Counted from the first letter of the stretch, positions 47,955-62,105 are shown. The stretch: DNA of 64,000 nt from Phoenix dactylifera (GCF_009389715.1 NC_052399.1:6574585-6638584); one strand, 5' to 3'. Program-made: numbers and translations. The notes: generated by a model from the sequence alone, not told the origin.

Positions 47955-49189
47955 TTATATGTATTATGGCCTCATGTATTTATGTATACATGTATATATG
48001 CATATAAATATGTACATATATATATGATATACACCATCTCTCTATTAGACTACATCGTTTTAATGTATAGGTCAAGTAATATTAGCTCGGTGCTCATTAA
48101 GCATTGTACATAGGAAATCAGATACCAATAAGCATAGTATATCATTGAAGTGGTCAATTCACATTATTTATCATGCTATACATATTATAAAACACAGAAT
48201 GGCAACTATTTACTATGGTTTTGGTAAATTCCTTCATACATAAAAACAAATAACTTGTTTTGGAAAATTTTCACTTAGCAATTAGTGCATGTTGTAATTA
48301 TATCCAACAATTATTCCACTTAAAAAAATTTACATGCTTCTAACATTTTCCCCATGCATTCAAAATAAAATCAAATATGTCTAATTCTTGTTTGATGAGT
48401 CATTTTAGTCAAACCAATTTGTGGAAGCGGATCATACTATGAATTATGCATAAGCACCTACCTAAATTTGGATTATTAAAATAATCTTAAATTAAATGCC
48501 CCACAAACTCCTTGGTTTTTGCTTCAACGAAGCCTATATTAATTTGCTAGATAATAACTCTCTCAGAGAGAGACAATATCTAACTTTTCTTATCATAGCT
48601 AAGAACTTCTCCTAATCTCATAATTTGATCTTTCAGATAGGTTTTAATTTTAGGTAGGTGATCAGATGTTAGATAATAATCCTTGACCATAAGCCATACT
48701 CACAACTGATGGTACCTGTGTGCAATTTCCAGGTTATATATTAACATTTTTGGATTTTTTGTTCAAATTGATTGGTGGATGATCCAAGGGAAGGCATGAT
48801 GAGACATGAGCCTCTGGATTACCGCCCTAATTTCTAATTGCAATCAGGAATATTGCAGAACACTGGAGATGTTAAAGAGCATCTTGCAAAAACCCCATCA
48901 TTTATTCTTGGATATATCGCAATAATAATATATTGTGATCTAAACATTTTCCCTTACTCCATCCCTAAGAGGATAATCTTTTTCCAATAACCCGATCCTA
49001 AACCATACAAATATATCGTAATTGTATGTAGTTTTTGGATCATCTATTAACGTTTATGAATTCCTTGTTCAACTCGATTGGTTGTGAATTGAAGGAGGGT
49101 AGGATAATGCTAAAAAAAAAAAAAGAGGGTAGTAAAGTTGAAAGTAAATCGGATAATATCTGTCTGAATTTATTTTCGCATTCAAAACT

Positions 49190-49510
49190 ATCAATAGGAA
49201 TTTAAGCATCCAACTAATATCCGTATTCGTATCAATATCCATCAACAAAGAATGAATATGGATATGGATAGACATCTATCCGATCCGTATCCGAATATCC
49301 AATATTTGTAATCCTATTTAATTTTATATAGCGCTCATGAACCTTTAATGTGCTATTAACTTGATTTATTATCCATTTAGTAATATCTTTGATTTCGTAG
49401 TTATAAAGTTTAATTATCCAATTTATATCCGTATTTATTTCATACATTCAGTATCTAATTTGTATCTATATCCATTTAAAACAAATATGGATGCGAGCTC
49501 TTGCATCTGA
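49190..49510. repeat. Degenerate ATCCGTAT/GGATATGGATA repeat
   Basis: Many variants of ATCCGTATCCGAATATCC and GAATATGGATATGGATA in both orientations over about 300 bp; no unit is regular enough to call a satellite. Confidence 0.5.
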
Positions 49511-50022
49511 CCAATGTCGTAATCTGTATATATATTCGTCAAATAAAATAAATAAAAAACCTCTTGCTTATTGCAGCAATTAGAAATCACACTCCTGGAA
49601 TAATGCAAAACACATACTGCAATCTAGATCTTTTCCCTCTCTTCTCCCATAGGACAAATAATTCACTCATCTATCATGATGAGGATGGCATATGAATCAG
49701 AATTATTTTACCACAAACCCTCTTGGATTCAATCCAATTTGACCCTACCTCCCCGTCTGACCAGGCACTGGCTTAAATCAGTCCACAACGGACGCACCGA
49801 AACCCGACTCGTTCGAACCGACGCCTACCCCAGGCTTCCTTCTTCTTCTTCTTTTTTTGGTACATAGGCTTTTCTTCTTCAGCGGTTTCGGCGGTGTAAA
49901 AAGCGGCAGTGGCCTCAACACCGGATACACAGAGCGCCCACAGGCGAGGCCACAGCTATTCCTGCCCTTTCTCCTCTCCCCTCCTCGTCCTACTCCTCCT
50001 CCCTTCCGTCTCCGGCGAGGCG

Positions 50023-51057
50023 ATGGGCAGCGCGGGCGGCGGCGAGAAGCCGCCCACTACCCGCATCCTCAGCATCCCCAAGGAGGGAGAGCGGATCCTC
50101 GCGCCCACGCGGCGGCCCGACGGCACCCTCCGGAAGCCCATCCGCATCCGTGCCGGCTACGTCCCCCAGGACGAAGTCGCCATCTACCAGTCCAAGGGCG
50201 CCCTCGTGAGCTATCTGCTCTCTCTCTCGCCTAATTTTTTCGTCTCTCTTTGATTCTTGGGCTAAAGTTGTATTCTTTTTCGCTGCCCGTAATGCAGTTG
50301 AGGAAAGGGGTTCAGCCTGATGTGCCACCAGGCTACGATCTGGCGCTGGATGCCAAGCCGAAGACCAAGTCGGCAAAGAGGAACGAGAGGAAGAAGGAGA
50401 AGCGGCAACAGGTCTTTTCTTTTTCGCTGTTTTCCTGTAATAGTGGCTTATGATTCGAGATTGATAACTTGATGTCTGCACAATAGTATAAAAGCATGGG
50501 TTGAGTTTTTGAGCCTGATTGATGTAGCCCTAGATATTGATGTTGTAAAAAGACTACAATGAATTATCCAGTATACATTGGCACGTCGATTAATCAAAAT
50601 AGGACTGTCAAAGTGGAATAGATAAGTGCAATTTTTTTTATTTTTTTATTTTGGCATAGTTAGAGGTGTAGATTTTTTGGTGATACTGAAGATTATTACT
50701 GGTAAATTTACCTCTAGGCTCGTGTGTATGCATTGAGTATATATAAAGGTACCTGGAGGATCTCTTTCTTTTGTTGGATGTGGTCTCGGTGCCTTCTCAA
50801 CTGCCTTGTCAATGGCTCGCCAAATCAAAATTTGTTAATTTGTTAGCTTGTGACCGCCTAATTCATCATCATCATCATCATCTTATTATTACAGACATAG
50901 ATATTAACAAGATCTTCATCATCCCTCAGTCATAGAATAACCTTCCCTCCAGTTTCTCGTACCGAACATTTACCTGAAGTTATCCCTTTAAAAAATTCAC
51001 CCAGGTCGAATAGTTGTGACTGCTCCATTCGAGGCTCAAGCGCAGAAAAAAAAAAAA

Positions 51058-51100
<43 letters not shown>

Positions 51101-51297
51101 ATATATATACACAACACACACATATATACACATACACAAACACACACACACATACATATAACAAGATCTTCATCATCCCTCAGTCGTAGAATAACCTTCC
51201 CTCCAGTTTCTCGTACCGAACATTACCTGAAGTTATCTCTTGAAAAAATTCGCCCTGGTTTGAATCTTGTGACTGCTCCATTCAAGGCTCGAGCACA

Positions 51298-51331
<34 letters not shown>

Positions 51332-54300
51332 CAGATCTTCATCATCCCTTAGTCGTAGAATAACCTTCCCTCCAGTTTCTCGTACCGAACATTTACATGA
51401 AGTTATCCCTTGAAAAAATTCACCCAGGTCCGAATACCTGTGACTGCTCCATTCGAGGAATGAGTGCAGAAGCTCCTCCAAGTGGATAAGGGTGTGATTA
51501 CCGGGGCATTTCCCAGTTCAGATGAATAACATTATGATTTTAACCGTCTTGAATGTGTTTTTGGATTGGATCAATGTATTGCCTTGCCTTTTTGTGCACA
51601 CACTCAAACCTGTTCAAGCTTTTGTTCTCTCCATTTTATTTCATGCTTGCTTGGTTCTGTACATTATTATGCCTACAAGCTTGATGTTACAAACTTGGAC
51701 TTTTCGAGATGGTCTCAGAAGTTGGTAAATGGATGCCCTCTACAGGTTGCGGGCCATTAAGTTCTTTCCAACTTTCCCTCCAACTACAGCTTTCAACCAT
51801 GTAGGGAAAGAAGTTTTTTGTGTTAATATGTTTTTGGATTTAATAGAAGGTTTCCTTTCCAATTGTAATCAATATAACATTATAATTATCTTTGCTGTGG
51901 TTTATCACATATTCTCCTCTAGATGAACCGATCTCTTCCATATTGTGATGCAGTTAATCGTTATAGAAACAATGGCTTGCTCTTGGACTATCAAAGAAGC
52001 TCGAGTATTAAAAAAGGGACATAATCATCTCTTATTGAACTTCGCCTTCATATGTTAATATTTTGATGTCTTGGAGGCTATGGAGAGAGATATGAGCAAG
52101 GCTTTAAAATTAAATTTTGGTTTCACTTTTGGTCTATGTGATGAAATTTTGGTTTCAGCAACTTCAGCGGTTTCACTAGTTTCAGAGTTTTGACTAAAAT
52201 TCTTTAAAAATTCAAAAAATGAAACAATAAATCAAGGGAAGTTATTAAAGCATTTTATTATGTTTTAAATCATCAGTTATAATTTATGTAGTTTGGCAGT
52301 TTCAAATTGAAAATAATTGTGTTGAATGTTAATGCATCAATATATCATACGAATGTACTAATCTATTGAGAAAAAGGATCAAATACACACATTCAAACAT
52401 AAATTAATAAGTGCACAAGAGTATGCATCAATTACATATATCACTCTCTAAAACTATAAAAGATACCAAACACGGATATGCATTTTTAATTCTATGTATT
52501 CTAGTTTGTTTCCTAAATGAAAAAATTGCAACTTTCCCAACCATAATATCAACATAAATTAAAACAACATATTAAATCATTAAAGCTTAGATAAATGAGT
52601 AGTTAATTATATTGATAGATTTTGGAAAACATTAAATGTAATTGCTTGCTAAAACAATGGTCTGTTTTGGTTGAAACCAACAATTTTAGTTAGTTTTGGA
52701 TAGGTCTTAGTTGGAATGGATCCATTAGATTGAAACAAATTGGTTTCGGCAAAACTTCAAACTGCATATATGAGGGCACTATTCCAAGAAAAGAGAATAT
52801 TAGAGGACGGAGAATTGTTTCCCTCTCTTTATATATTCATCATCTTCTTTTCCACCCATCAAGTTAATTGACTAATCCACTGTCTTTAATTACCTACTCT
52901 CTTTTCTTTTGTTAGAGATGGAATCTCATCTTGGAAAAGTTGATTATTACTTTTATTCCTTTGGTAAGTATCAAGTGATTGCACTTTAGAACATTCATGT
53001 GTTACCTTTTAATTTCTTAATTTAGTCATCTTGACTTGTAAATAATAATCATCCAATAATAATTTTATTCTATCTTATAATTTTCCTTAAAGGTAGCATT
53101 TGGATGTTGGATAGCTAACCAAGGGATGGATATTTTTAGCTCGAAGTAACCATCCATTAATCACTTGTCCTTGGATTAGTAATATTCCCTGATTGGTTAA
53201 AGTTAAGGGCTTGTAGGATAAGCTCTAGAAGAAAGTGAAAAAATAAGAGGGAGAAGAGAGAGTTATGAGTTAAACTTATTTTGGTGTGCTGATTGGGCAA
53301 ACTTAAATCCTGTTTTGGGATAATGTTTCATTGATTAAGTGAGTAGACCTTCACCAACACCCACTTAATGAGCAACCAAATAAGGCCTCAGTAACTTTTT
53401 CCATCACCAGGTTTCAGAGTTCATTTGAACTTGAGCTGATTCATTGTAGCTTCATTTCAACTTATATCAATAACTAATTTTCTTCTTAGCTCTTATCTGT
53501 TTTTGAAATATGATTAGCCAGATTCTTTTGCTTCTCTTTGTTTTTCTTCTACATTATTCACCTTCACATGAGAATACTATCCTGGTGTATGGTCAACTTT
53601 GAGCTGTATAACAAAACTCAAGTCTTGATGGGACATCCCGCGGGACATCAAGATAGGGTACCATCTCGAGTGTTGAGATAGGACCATCCCGCCATTATCC
53701 CAGTGTCTTGATCGTGCCTTGGGACTTCCTATCCAAGTGCTGGGACGGTGCAGGATGGTAGCTTATCCCATTCTATGGAAAAATTGGGACAACCCATGCC
53801 ATGGGATTTAAAATCTGTATTTACTTTTTATTGGAAATTGGATTGATATTGCCTCATTTCTAGCCATTTTAAGGAGAGCTTCTTTTGGACTTGAAGTAAT
53901 TACATAACATTTCTTGTTTATATTTTCTAGGAGGTGTATTTTTTTTAAAAAAATACTAAATAGGTTGTTAGGGATAGAACTACCAAATTTCGCCATGTTC
54001 AAATGAGAATCTTGATATGCTACTTCAATGGCGGTTGTTGGCTTTTGATTGATTTTGATAAACTTTAAAGTTGCATGTATGGGTTGGTAGAACTTGGCTA
54101 AAAGTTGTCCTGGGCTGTGTGTACACTTGGCTTCGACCTTGTTCGAGTACCCACGTACTTTACTCAAGTCAATTTTTTCAAAAGAAAAAAAATAGGAGCC
54201 AAGCTAGGTGGGGGGATCATGGTCCCCCCCCCCCAAAAAAAAAAGTTTGAGATTTTACTTCAACATATCCGTATAATGCCTAGCACTAACCCTCCTAAAA

Positions 54301-57300
54301 TTTTGGCATGGCCCTTGGATCTTGCCAATTTTTAGGTAATTGCTTGCCTTCATTTGTAATTCCTCTCGATAACTTGCTTTTCTTGGTTTTCGCCCTTCTT
54401 AGCAAAAGTTTTGGGTGTTATCTTTCTCCAATAAATAAGAAATCTTGGATTTGGATGCCATGGAAACTACTACTGATATGCTTTACTTAATAGTTTTGCT
54501 TCTACCATAATAGTCTTACTCGCTTGTATCAGAGAACCAACCTTGAAGTTCCATATTGCTATAGTTTCAATGAACATTATGTATTGTTTTATGTTAATGT
54601 TGTTTCCATCATTCTTACATACTTTCCAAATTCCAATTCATATATCAATCTAGTCCTCTCCACATCACACCAATCCAACAGTGGGTGTGTAAAGGGATGA
54701 AATATAGATTGGATGGTCCCATTGTTTATTTACTTTTCTAATAACCAATGTTGATTGGTGAGACCTGTCTAAGTAACAATGGACGATTTACTTTATAGAA
54801 ATAGGTGGATACAAAATGTTGAAACCAAGATTCGCATATTGGTATCAGGCCCCGTATTAGGATCGTATTGGTACAATGTCAGTCTACTCAGTATAGGGTT
54901 CGCGATATGCCCTCTGTACCGAGTCTTGGTTCGGTACACTTGGTACGAGATGGTACACACAGTACAATGAATATTGGTAGGAACTCTGCTTCCTTGATCA
55001 CTTGTACATGTTTGTTGCTTTTTGCCCCTCAAATCACAATGCAAAATTTGTTCCGGTCATACCAAGGTTTCAAATACTGATATCGAACCTCTTACAATTT
55101 TTTTCCATCAGAACGGTATATCAGTATGGTACCAATGCCAATAATATGTATCCAAATCGACATCATCAAAAAGAATAAAAAATCATCTACACCAACCAAC
55201 ATGGTTAGTATAGTACCATCAATATGTATCGGTACAGTAGTATGGCTAGTACATATTAATATGGTTGGTTTTAGTGTCTTGGCACTCGTATTGGTGTCGG
55301 TTTCATGCCAGAATAGTATGGTACCAATGTTACTATCTTGTTCTAACAATTTCTAAATCCATGGTTGGTACCACATGCTTGTACGAGTTTGTGGTGTACT
55401 TCTCATGAAAAATGAAAAAGATCGTCCACACAACATATACTCTTAAAATCTTTCAATCTTTTACCCCTTTAAATTTTTATGGTCTGTTTTTCTTTCCATC
55501 TTTTGTTTGTTTTCAAAGAACAAGGTCCTCTTAGATCAACAGAATAAAATATGACGAAAAAGTTTTTGTATTGTTGCTTTTTTCCCTCCAAATATTATTG
55601 AAACTGATTTCTTGTTAGGCGTAATTATTTTTTGGTGCCATGTATAATTAAAAGACCAAGAACTCAATTCAAAAGAATAAACTCTTAACTTATTTTGTAT
55701 ATATAACCTAAAATATAATAAAAGAATTAAAAATTCTGAAGATTTCAAAAATCTCAAACCAAGGTCAGAAGAACTGGTACCGGGTATTATACCGTTCTTG
55801 GTGGGATGAGATGGTACGAGCTGTGCCGGGCCTGTACCAACAGAGGCACGATACCATTGGAGAGAAAAAAGAGAAAGAGAGAAGGGGAGAGAGGGAGGGC
55901 GGAGGGCCGGCGGAGGCCCGACGGATGTCGACGGAGGTCGTGGGGGGTCAATTAAACAGGAAAACCAGCCGCGGCCTCTGCCGGCCTCCCGCCGGCATCC
56001 CGACCTTTCCCTTTCCCTCCCTCCCCTGCTCGCTCTCTCTTTCCTCCTTCTTCGGCTCCGGCAACGGGTCTCGTTTCCATTGTCGGAACCGTATCGAGGA
56101 GCCACCGGTATGACACGTAATGGCTAGAACCGCCCGATTCGAGACGGTTCTGCTGAGCTTGCCTAGAATGATATGCATTAGTCTTTTTCGCAAAAAAATG
56201 TCACCAAGTACTATTTGTTTTGTTGTCATGGATCATTCTTGGGTGTCCTTTGATTTGGAAGAGCACAGGCTAGCCTATTATGTGATTTGGGTAGGCCAGA
56301 ATCATGGTTGGCGTAAGCATAATCTCTTTGATCTTCTAGTGTTGAATTATCTACTACATAAACACATTTATATCAATGTATGCATAATATGGTAACTATA
56401 TATTATATTTATTTGGATTGGGTTGTGATGCTCATGAAAGGCTGGCCCTGGGTACTTATATTGATGTTTGGCCATGAGTTTCAAGCTACAACGAGCCAAC
56501 CCATGGTTATTCAAATCCAGTTCCCTTGAAACATAGGTTATGTTTTATGGGCTTTGTATTAGTTTATTTTAAAACTATTATATATTTTTACTTTAAATTG
56601 GACTATCAAACAATACCCTTATGTGATAATGAAATACCTAGGCTTTTGATGATGAGGCTTTGATACCACTATTAAAGATGTAGGTCATAAGTGAAACTGT
56701 AGTATGATTCATATGATATAATTTAGAAAACTTAATGTTTAAATGGTTTAGATCTAATGCTGAAATCAAGTTATATGACATTGTTCCATGCGAAAAAAGG
56801 CTGGAACAAGATGAAATGGAGGCACCTGTCAAAAAAAAAAGGAGATTGAATTGGAGGAAATGCAAAAGTTGATTAATGAGAAGGTGGAGAGTTTAGAGAT
56901 GCGTAAGCTAATGTTTCTATATTAAGCTTCCTAGGGCATGGAAAATTTTCTTTAAACATTGTTAGATAGCAAGTTATAATGAATAAATGTTATAAATAGT
57001 TGCTTATCTCTTAGAAGAGCATATTTGTTAAATCTAGTCAATGATATGAAACTTTTAATGTATTTTAAGATCTCTAGCCAATGTTGCTATTCCAAGAAGT
57101 CCCATAAATTTGATTTAGTCTACAATTAGATGTGAATGTGTTACCCAATTAAGGAGAGAGGAAAATTGAGGAAAGTAAAGTGGAGCATCTAAATGGAAAA
57201 GGAGACTTACCATTTGTAAGTTGAGCTTTGTGTTGATCTTGGCTAGACATGGCCACAATTTTCTGCTTTCTTTAGTCAACATTATTCCAGCACTTTTTCC

Positions 57301-60300
57301 ATATAAGATAGTTTGCCATATAGCCTTCACTTTGCTTAATTAAATATAAATTTTTTGATCATACAAATTGGCTTTAAAAATTCTTTGTTATTTAAATCAG
57401 GTTTCTAAGTTCACCAGCAAGCTTCCATCCCTACTAGTGTCAAAAGCCTGGTCTGTTATCATTACATTAGGTTATTTGTATTTTGGCTTCATTTGGTTTG
57501 TTTAGTCCAATTGGAATTAGAAATGTAAAGTGAGTGTAGTTCCTCAAATTTAACTTGTGCAGTATTGTCCAGGGGATCCTAAACAGCGTATCATCATTGG
57601 CATTTGAATAAATAACTTAAATTAGGTGACCCTTATGTCAAGCTTTGCCCCAAAAAAGTCAGCAACTCATTTCAAATCACTAAAAGGAAAGTTCCCATAT
57701 TAAGCAAATGGAACAGGAGTATGCATGCTAGCCTTTCAGGAAACTGCTCTCTATAAATTTAATGAGAAAAAAGACCTTTTATTAAAAATTGAATAATAAA
57801 GTCAATTCTAAACCACAAAATAAAAACTTGCCGTTAAGTCTAGATTGGAAACAATATTTATGCCAAAAGCTAGATGACTGCCAAAAAAAAAAAAGAAATG
57901 AAAAAAATTGTAATAGAAACAACAATTTATCATCTTATGAACAAAGAACTGAAGGAAATTCAAGGTTAAAAGCATAATGAAAATGAATGCAGTTGGTTGA
58001 ATGGAAAGACAAGTGCTTGTGGAATAGAAAAGAATGCTATTCAGGGCATTGAACTTGAATTGACTTACTTGAGTACCATAAATGTTTTGAAGAAGTTGGA
58101 GAAATTTATACTGCAAATTTCGAGGGGAAAATGGATAGATTCTTTCAAGAGTTGTGTACATGTGTGCCTTTGAAATCATATGTCTAGGCTTGATGTATGG
58201 TTTCAGTCGCTTGCAGGGGAAATTGAACAAATGCTACTCATTCATAATGGTCGTTGAACCTTCTAGCATCTATTCATCAATCATTTGTCACATATATCAC
58301 AATTTTCTATTTACTATCAAATAGATCATCTGAACTTGGGTTTATGAATTTTGCTTCACTTGTCATTCCAATCAATCCATGTCATGTATAAGCTTGAGTT
58401 TCTCAAATTTTTTTTTCTTTAACCAAATTCCTTTTTGTTTCCTGGTTGTGCCTCTATACATCAATTAAATTTCCAACTACGTGCGGCTCTTTATTGACCT
58501 GCATTAATAAACTTGTGAATAGCCTATTCAAGCATCACCTACCCTCTTGTTCCTTCAATGGAACTGCCATCCATCTGTCCTAGGATAGGCAAGTCTGACC
58601 CAGATTATAGCCCCTCTGATAAGATGAATTTGTCATGTTGGTTGAAAAGAGGGATGAAACCACTAATCCCTCTGCTATTGAGGAACCAATCTGGGCCTTT
58701 ATCATGATTACATTGCACATCTCACTCCAAATGCTTGGATCTTAAATGCACCTCTTTTGTTAATTGTCTCTTTATTTAAGAGAGATAAACATGAAAACCA
58801 CTAGTCAAAAGTGAGTATTGCGAAGATCTATATCAAATACAGCACACATGCCCAATGCTAGAGTTGGTTTCTCTCATTTCTGCCATCTTATATATTCTCT
58901 TCTCCAGTATGCACTCTATGCTGGTTATTTTACTTTGAAAACTGATGCCCAGTATAGCATGCCAGTGCTGGCACTTGTAACATTGCCATTACAAATACTG
59001 CTGAAAATGTCTTACCATGATGCCCAGCATAACTATGTCATTACCTATAATATGATTTGTTTATCCTGGCTGTGGTAAAAGACATCATTTCTTGGGCAGC
59101 TAAAATGTGTTGGTATGCATGATATCTCTTGATTTGTTGGTTGATGTTTTAAGTTGATCGATGTTAGAAATTTGCTGGTTGTTTATGATGATCATTTGGG
59201 GTCATTATCGTCTAGAATGTGACCGTCTGATGGCAGGCTGCACTTGCTTCGTCAACTGAGAAGGGCAAGAACTTGGATGCAGAGCAAGCCAAGATGGTAA
59301 AATCTGAAGAGGTTCTTTCTGCTGAACTTGTGCCCGAGTGTTTGGAATCTGTGGAGTCAATGACTGAACAGATGGGTAGGATCTCTCTTTCCACGGCATC
59401 TGTGGTGGTTAGTCCTTCTGCAAATTTGATGGAAGCTCCGAAACCAGAAGCTTCTGGTTCTGATATAGATAAACGGATTCGAGCACTGAAAAAAAAGGTG
59501 AGATTCTCATGCTTGGTGCTTGCCATTCATTTTGATGACCTTTGTTTCGATAGCATTTTGTAGGAGACTTGGCAATGTCTAGCTTTTATGGAAGATGTCT
59601 TGAAGTTATATTTTCCTTCTGAAGTCAGATTAAAATTTATGGAACAAGATTAAATCTTTAATTCCGTATGTTTTTTTTGTGGTTTTTGTTTCAGAGTTTC
59701 TGAAGATTTAAAAAAAATCGTATAATTTTTGGATTTTTACATATTATTTGCAGATTTTTTTTCCCACTTGCTATATCACTTTTTAATCTTCAGAACTGTC
59801 ACCATTTTTGTTCAGAACCAATACAAGATACAACAGACACGTAGACACATGCAAGCACAGACTTGAATTCATATTTGAGTGGCTGATGCCATGTGTAGCA
59901 GCCATCCATCATATTTTTCCGGTTCAGTTTAAATGAAAAATTGTATTGTTCCATACTTCCATTTATGTGAGATGCTAAAACTTTATGTTAGAATTGTATG
60001 AAAAGACATGCAGTTTTCTTCATTATTTTTTAGCAATCAGGAGGATCCTCCTGTCTACTTCATGCCCTGGGAATTTGAAGTGAGCCTGACTTGCACTTTG
60101 TTTCTCTTAACATGTGGTTTTAAGCAAAATACCATCCAGCTGAGGAATTGAAGCGAAGGGAGAATGAGGAATACCATGAGCGATTGGTGGGTGGGAGAAG
60201 AGAACAAAAATAGAGAGGGAGAGCGAGAGATAAATTGATAGATAGATAGAGAGAAGTGTCTTATAATCCAAGGGGTTAGCGGTGGATTTTATTTATATGT

Positions 60301-60627
60301 GGTTTTAAGCACTTTGTTGAGGTTTTTCTTTTGAAAATGAAGGTGAACATATGGACCTTCCAGCTGTTTGTTAATGTGTTTGGAATGATGAAATAGGTCT
60401 AGTTGTCTGACTGAAAAAAAAAGAGCAAAATACCATGCCTAAATCTGAGCTTGAATATTTTAAAGTTATGTCTTGTATCATGTGTTGCAGATTCGGCTCG
60501 CAGAAGCACAGTTACAGGAAACCAACAAAATTTGAGGCCTGAGCAGTTAGAGAAGATGGCAAAGATGGAAGAATGGCACGAAGAACTGAAACTTCTGGAG
60601 GACAGAAAGGCAAATCTGGTTTCATGA
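50023..60627 (+). CDS. PYM: PYM, partner of Y14 and Mago (exon junction complex disassembly factor)
   Basis: Exons 50023-50205 (61 codons), 50298-50411 (38), 59237-59497 (87) and 60491-60627, joined in phase 0. Start ATG 50023. The N-terminus is the Mago-binding domain: TRILSIPKEGERILAPTRRP, DGTLRKPIRIRAGYVPQDE, then VPPGYDLALD and a basic stretch KSAKRNERKKEKRQQ. Exon 3 is acidic and Ser-rich and ends DKRIRALKKK. Exon 4 starts IRLAEAQLQET, and its conserved C-terminus (LRPEQLEKMAKMEEWHEEL) is in the next frame. One base is missing in the A run at 60527-60530, so the sequence as written stops at 60533-60535 after 200 aa; the intended stop is at 60625-60627. PYM removes exon junction complexes at the ribosome. 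Intron 2 is 8.8 kb. Confidence 0.93.
50908..51480 (+). repeat. Threefold direct repeat separated by (TA)n tracts
   Basis: ACA(A)GATCTTCATCATCC starts at about 50908, 51161 and 51331. Each is followed by AGAATAACCTTCCCTCCAGT, TTCTCGTACCGAACATT and GTGACTGCTCCATTC. (TA)n tracts at about 51062-51110 and 51300-51330 follow the first two units. Confidence 0.88.
53620..53815 (+). repeat. GGGAC/CCATCCC-rich dispersed repeat
   Basis: Rich in GGGACATCCCGCGGGACATC, ACCATCCCGCC and ATCCCATTCTATGG words, ending CCATGGGATTTAAAAT. The end resembles that of the element at 45135-45600. Confidence 0.5.
54835..55350 (+). repeat. GGTAC-rich dispersed repeats
   Basis: Segments 54835-54970 and about 55065-55350 carry many GGTAC, TCGGTAC and ATGGTACC words in both orientations. 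They resemble degenerate members of the families at 39600 and 43295. Confidence 0.5.
55755..56130 (+). repeat. GGTACCG-flanked repeat with purine-rich and GC-rich core
   Basis: Starts with AACTGGTACCGGGTATTATACC and GGTACGAGC words, then a purine tract (55860-55905) and a GC-rich pyrimidine-rich part, ending with an ACCGGTATGACACG segment. Reading frames over it are low complexity. Confidence 0.5.
59498..60490 (+). other. PYM intron 3
   Basis: Donor AAG|GTGAGA, acceptor TTGCAG|ATT. AT-rich, nothing else recognised. Confidence 0.75.
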
Positions 60628-60725
60628 GTTGCACTAGCTCAATGAACTAGTTATCAAAATCCTAATTTCAACTGGTTGTGAGTGCCCCTTTTGTGAAATC
60701 CAGCTCTGTGGGCTATATTCTCATT

Positions 60726-60815
60726 TTACTTGTGGGTGTTCTTAGCCAATACCAGTATCAGATAAATTGATTACTTGTGGGTGTTCCTAGCCAGCACAAG
60801 CATCATATAAATTGA
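60726..60815 (+). repeat. 45-bp tandem duplication in PYM 3' region
   Basis: Copies 60726-60770 and 60771-60815 share TTACTTGTGGGTGTTC, TAGCCA and ATAAATTGA with a few substitutions. Confidence 0.8.
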
Positions 60816-61689
60816 TTTTAGGACTTGTGTCTGTGCGGGTGGTGTACTTTAGTATGGTTAATGTATGGGTGAAAAATTGTGCACTTTAATTGTTTATCTT
60901 AATTAGGTACTTATGCCTACACAGTTCATGCTTGCAGTTGTACATGTCCTCAGACTGGTGACAGATACTTACCATTTCAGCTGTTCTGTTTTCTCAGGTA
61001 TCAGTTGCCCTTGTTGCCAGTTATATTAGTGATTTGCATTGCTGTATTTTCTGCCTTCTGGAAACAACTGGTAAAGATTATTTTGCCCTTATATTAGTGG
61101 AATAGAGTGTGCAATAGCTGCATGACTGCATGATATAGAGGTGTTTACTCTGTTTATTCTCATATTAAGGTACTTGGACCGGCTAATTTTGAGTACTGCA
61201 ATGAAAATTACCCTAGCAAATAATTTCTCATAGCCACATAATAAAATTGTTGAATCTGAATGATGTTAGATATTGCACTGTCACAGTAATATCTTGATCT
61301 GAAACTCAAACTGGAGCAAAGATGTTGTGGGGGCTATATTTGTCAGTTTCTGTTGCAGGATCTAACTCTGAAAGGTTATGGCAGGAGTTTTATATTTCTA
61401 GTTATTTTTATTCTACTGGATTACTGATACTCCGAGATGGTTGGTGAAGCACCATTGGACTCCTCAACTCTCCATCATGTTAATTTTTGTGGCATGTCAT
61501 AACAATGCATCACACATGCCATATGTGGCACTCCATATTAGATGTTGTGGAAACAAATTGGAACAAAAAACACAAAGAAATATTGCTAAATGCATGATGC
61601 TATTGTTTGGTTTTCATTGGTAATTGCCAGCTAGGTGCAAGAATGGAGGCTCGCAAGATAAACAGATCGTTTGTTCAATAATCAGTATT

Positions 61690-62105
61690 TCTGATAAAAT
61701 ACCATAACTAAACCTATTTCATCAATCGATTAAAATAGGAAGAATGAGAATGGTTTTCTTAATCAAACAACGGAAACATATATAATATTATGTACCAAAA
61801 AAAAAAAGAAACATGCACAAGATCAACAGCCTAATGTAAAATCATTCAAACAGGCTGCTCTTAATGTCCTCTTATGTTAATAAAATTTAAGTTTCCAATA
61901 AAATACCATAACTAACCATATTTCATCAATCGATTAACATAATAAGAAAGAATGCTATTCTTAATTAAACAACAGAAACATAACCTAAGATCATGTACCC
62001 AAAAAAATAAGAAACGCAGATAAGATCAGCAGCCTGATGCAAATCATTCAAACAGGTAAACGTAAGTGCTTTTAATGTCCTCTTACGTTAATAAAATTGA
62101 AGTAA
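61690..62105 (+). repeat. About 205-bp diverged tandem duplication
   Basis: Copies at about 61690-61890 and 61893-62105 share ATAAAATACCATAACTAA, TTTCATCAATCGATTAA, ATCATTCAAACAGG and TTAATGTCCTCTTA in the same order. Base substitutions are numerous, so it is an older event. Confidence 0.8.

Larger units (their letters stand above)
46244..50022. other. Divergent intergenic region, GOST-like to PYM
   Basis: GC-rich at both gene starts, AT-rich between. Holds a (TATG)n tract near 47340-47370, the fold-back at 47605-47954 and a degenerate ATCCGTATCC-type repeat near 49150-49510. No gene recognised. Confidence 0.6.
50412..59236 (+). other. PYM intron 2 (8.8 kb), repeat-rich
   Basis: Donor CAG|GTCTTT and acceptor GGCAG|GCT. 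Contains the threefold repeat at 50908-51480, (TA)n tracts and several GGTAC-type repeats (53620-53815, 54835-55350, 55755-56130). The rest is AT-rich with no gene I can support. Confidence 0.75.

Noticed and set aside
53088-53391. Possible MITE (GGTAGCATTTGGATG to CAAATAAGGCCTC)
   Set aside because: The ends are only weakly complementary and I could not define a target duplication.
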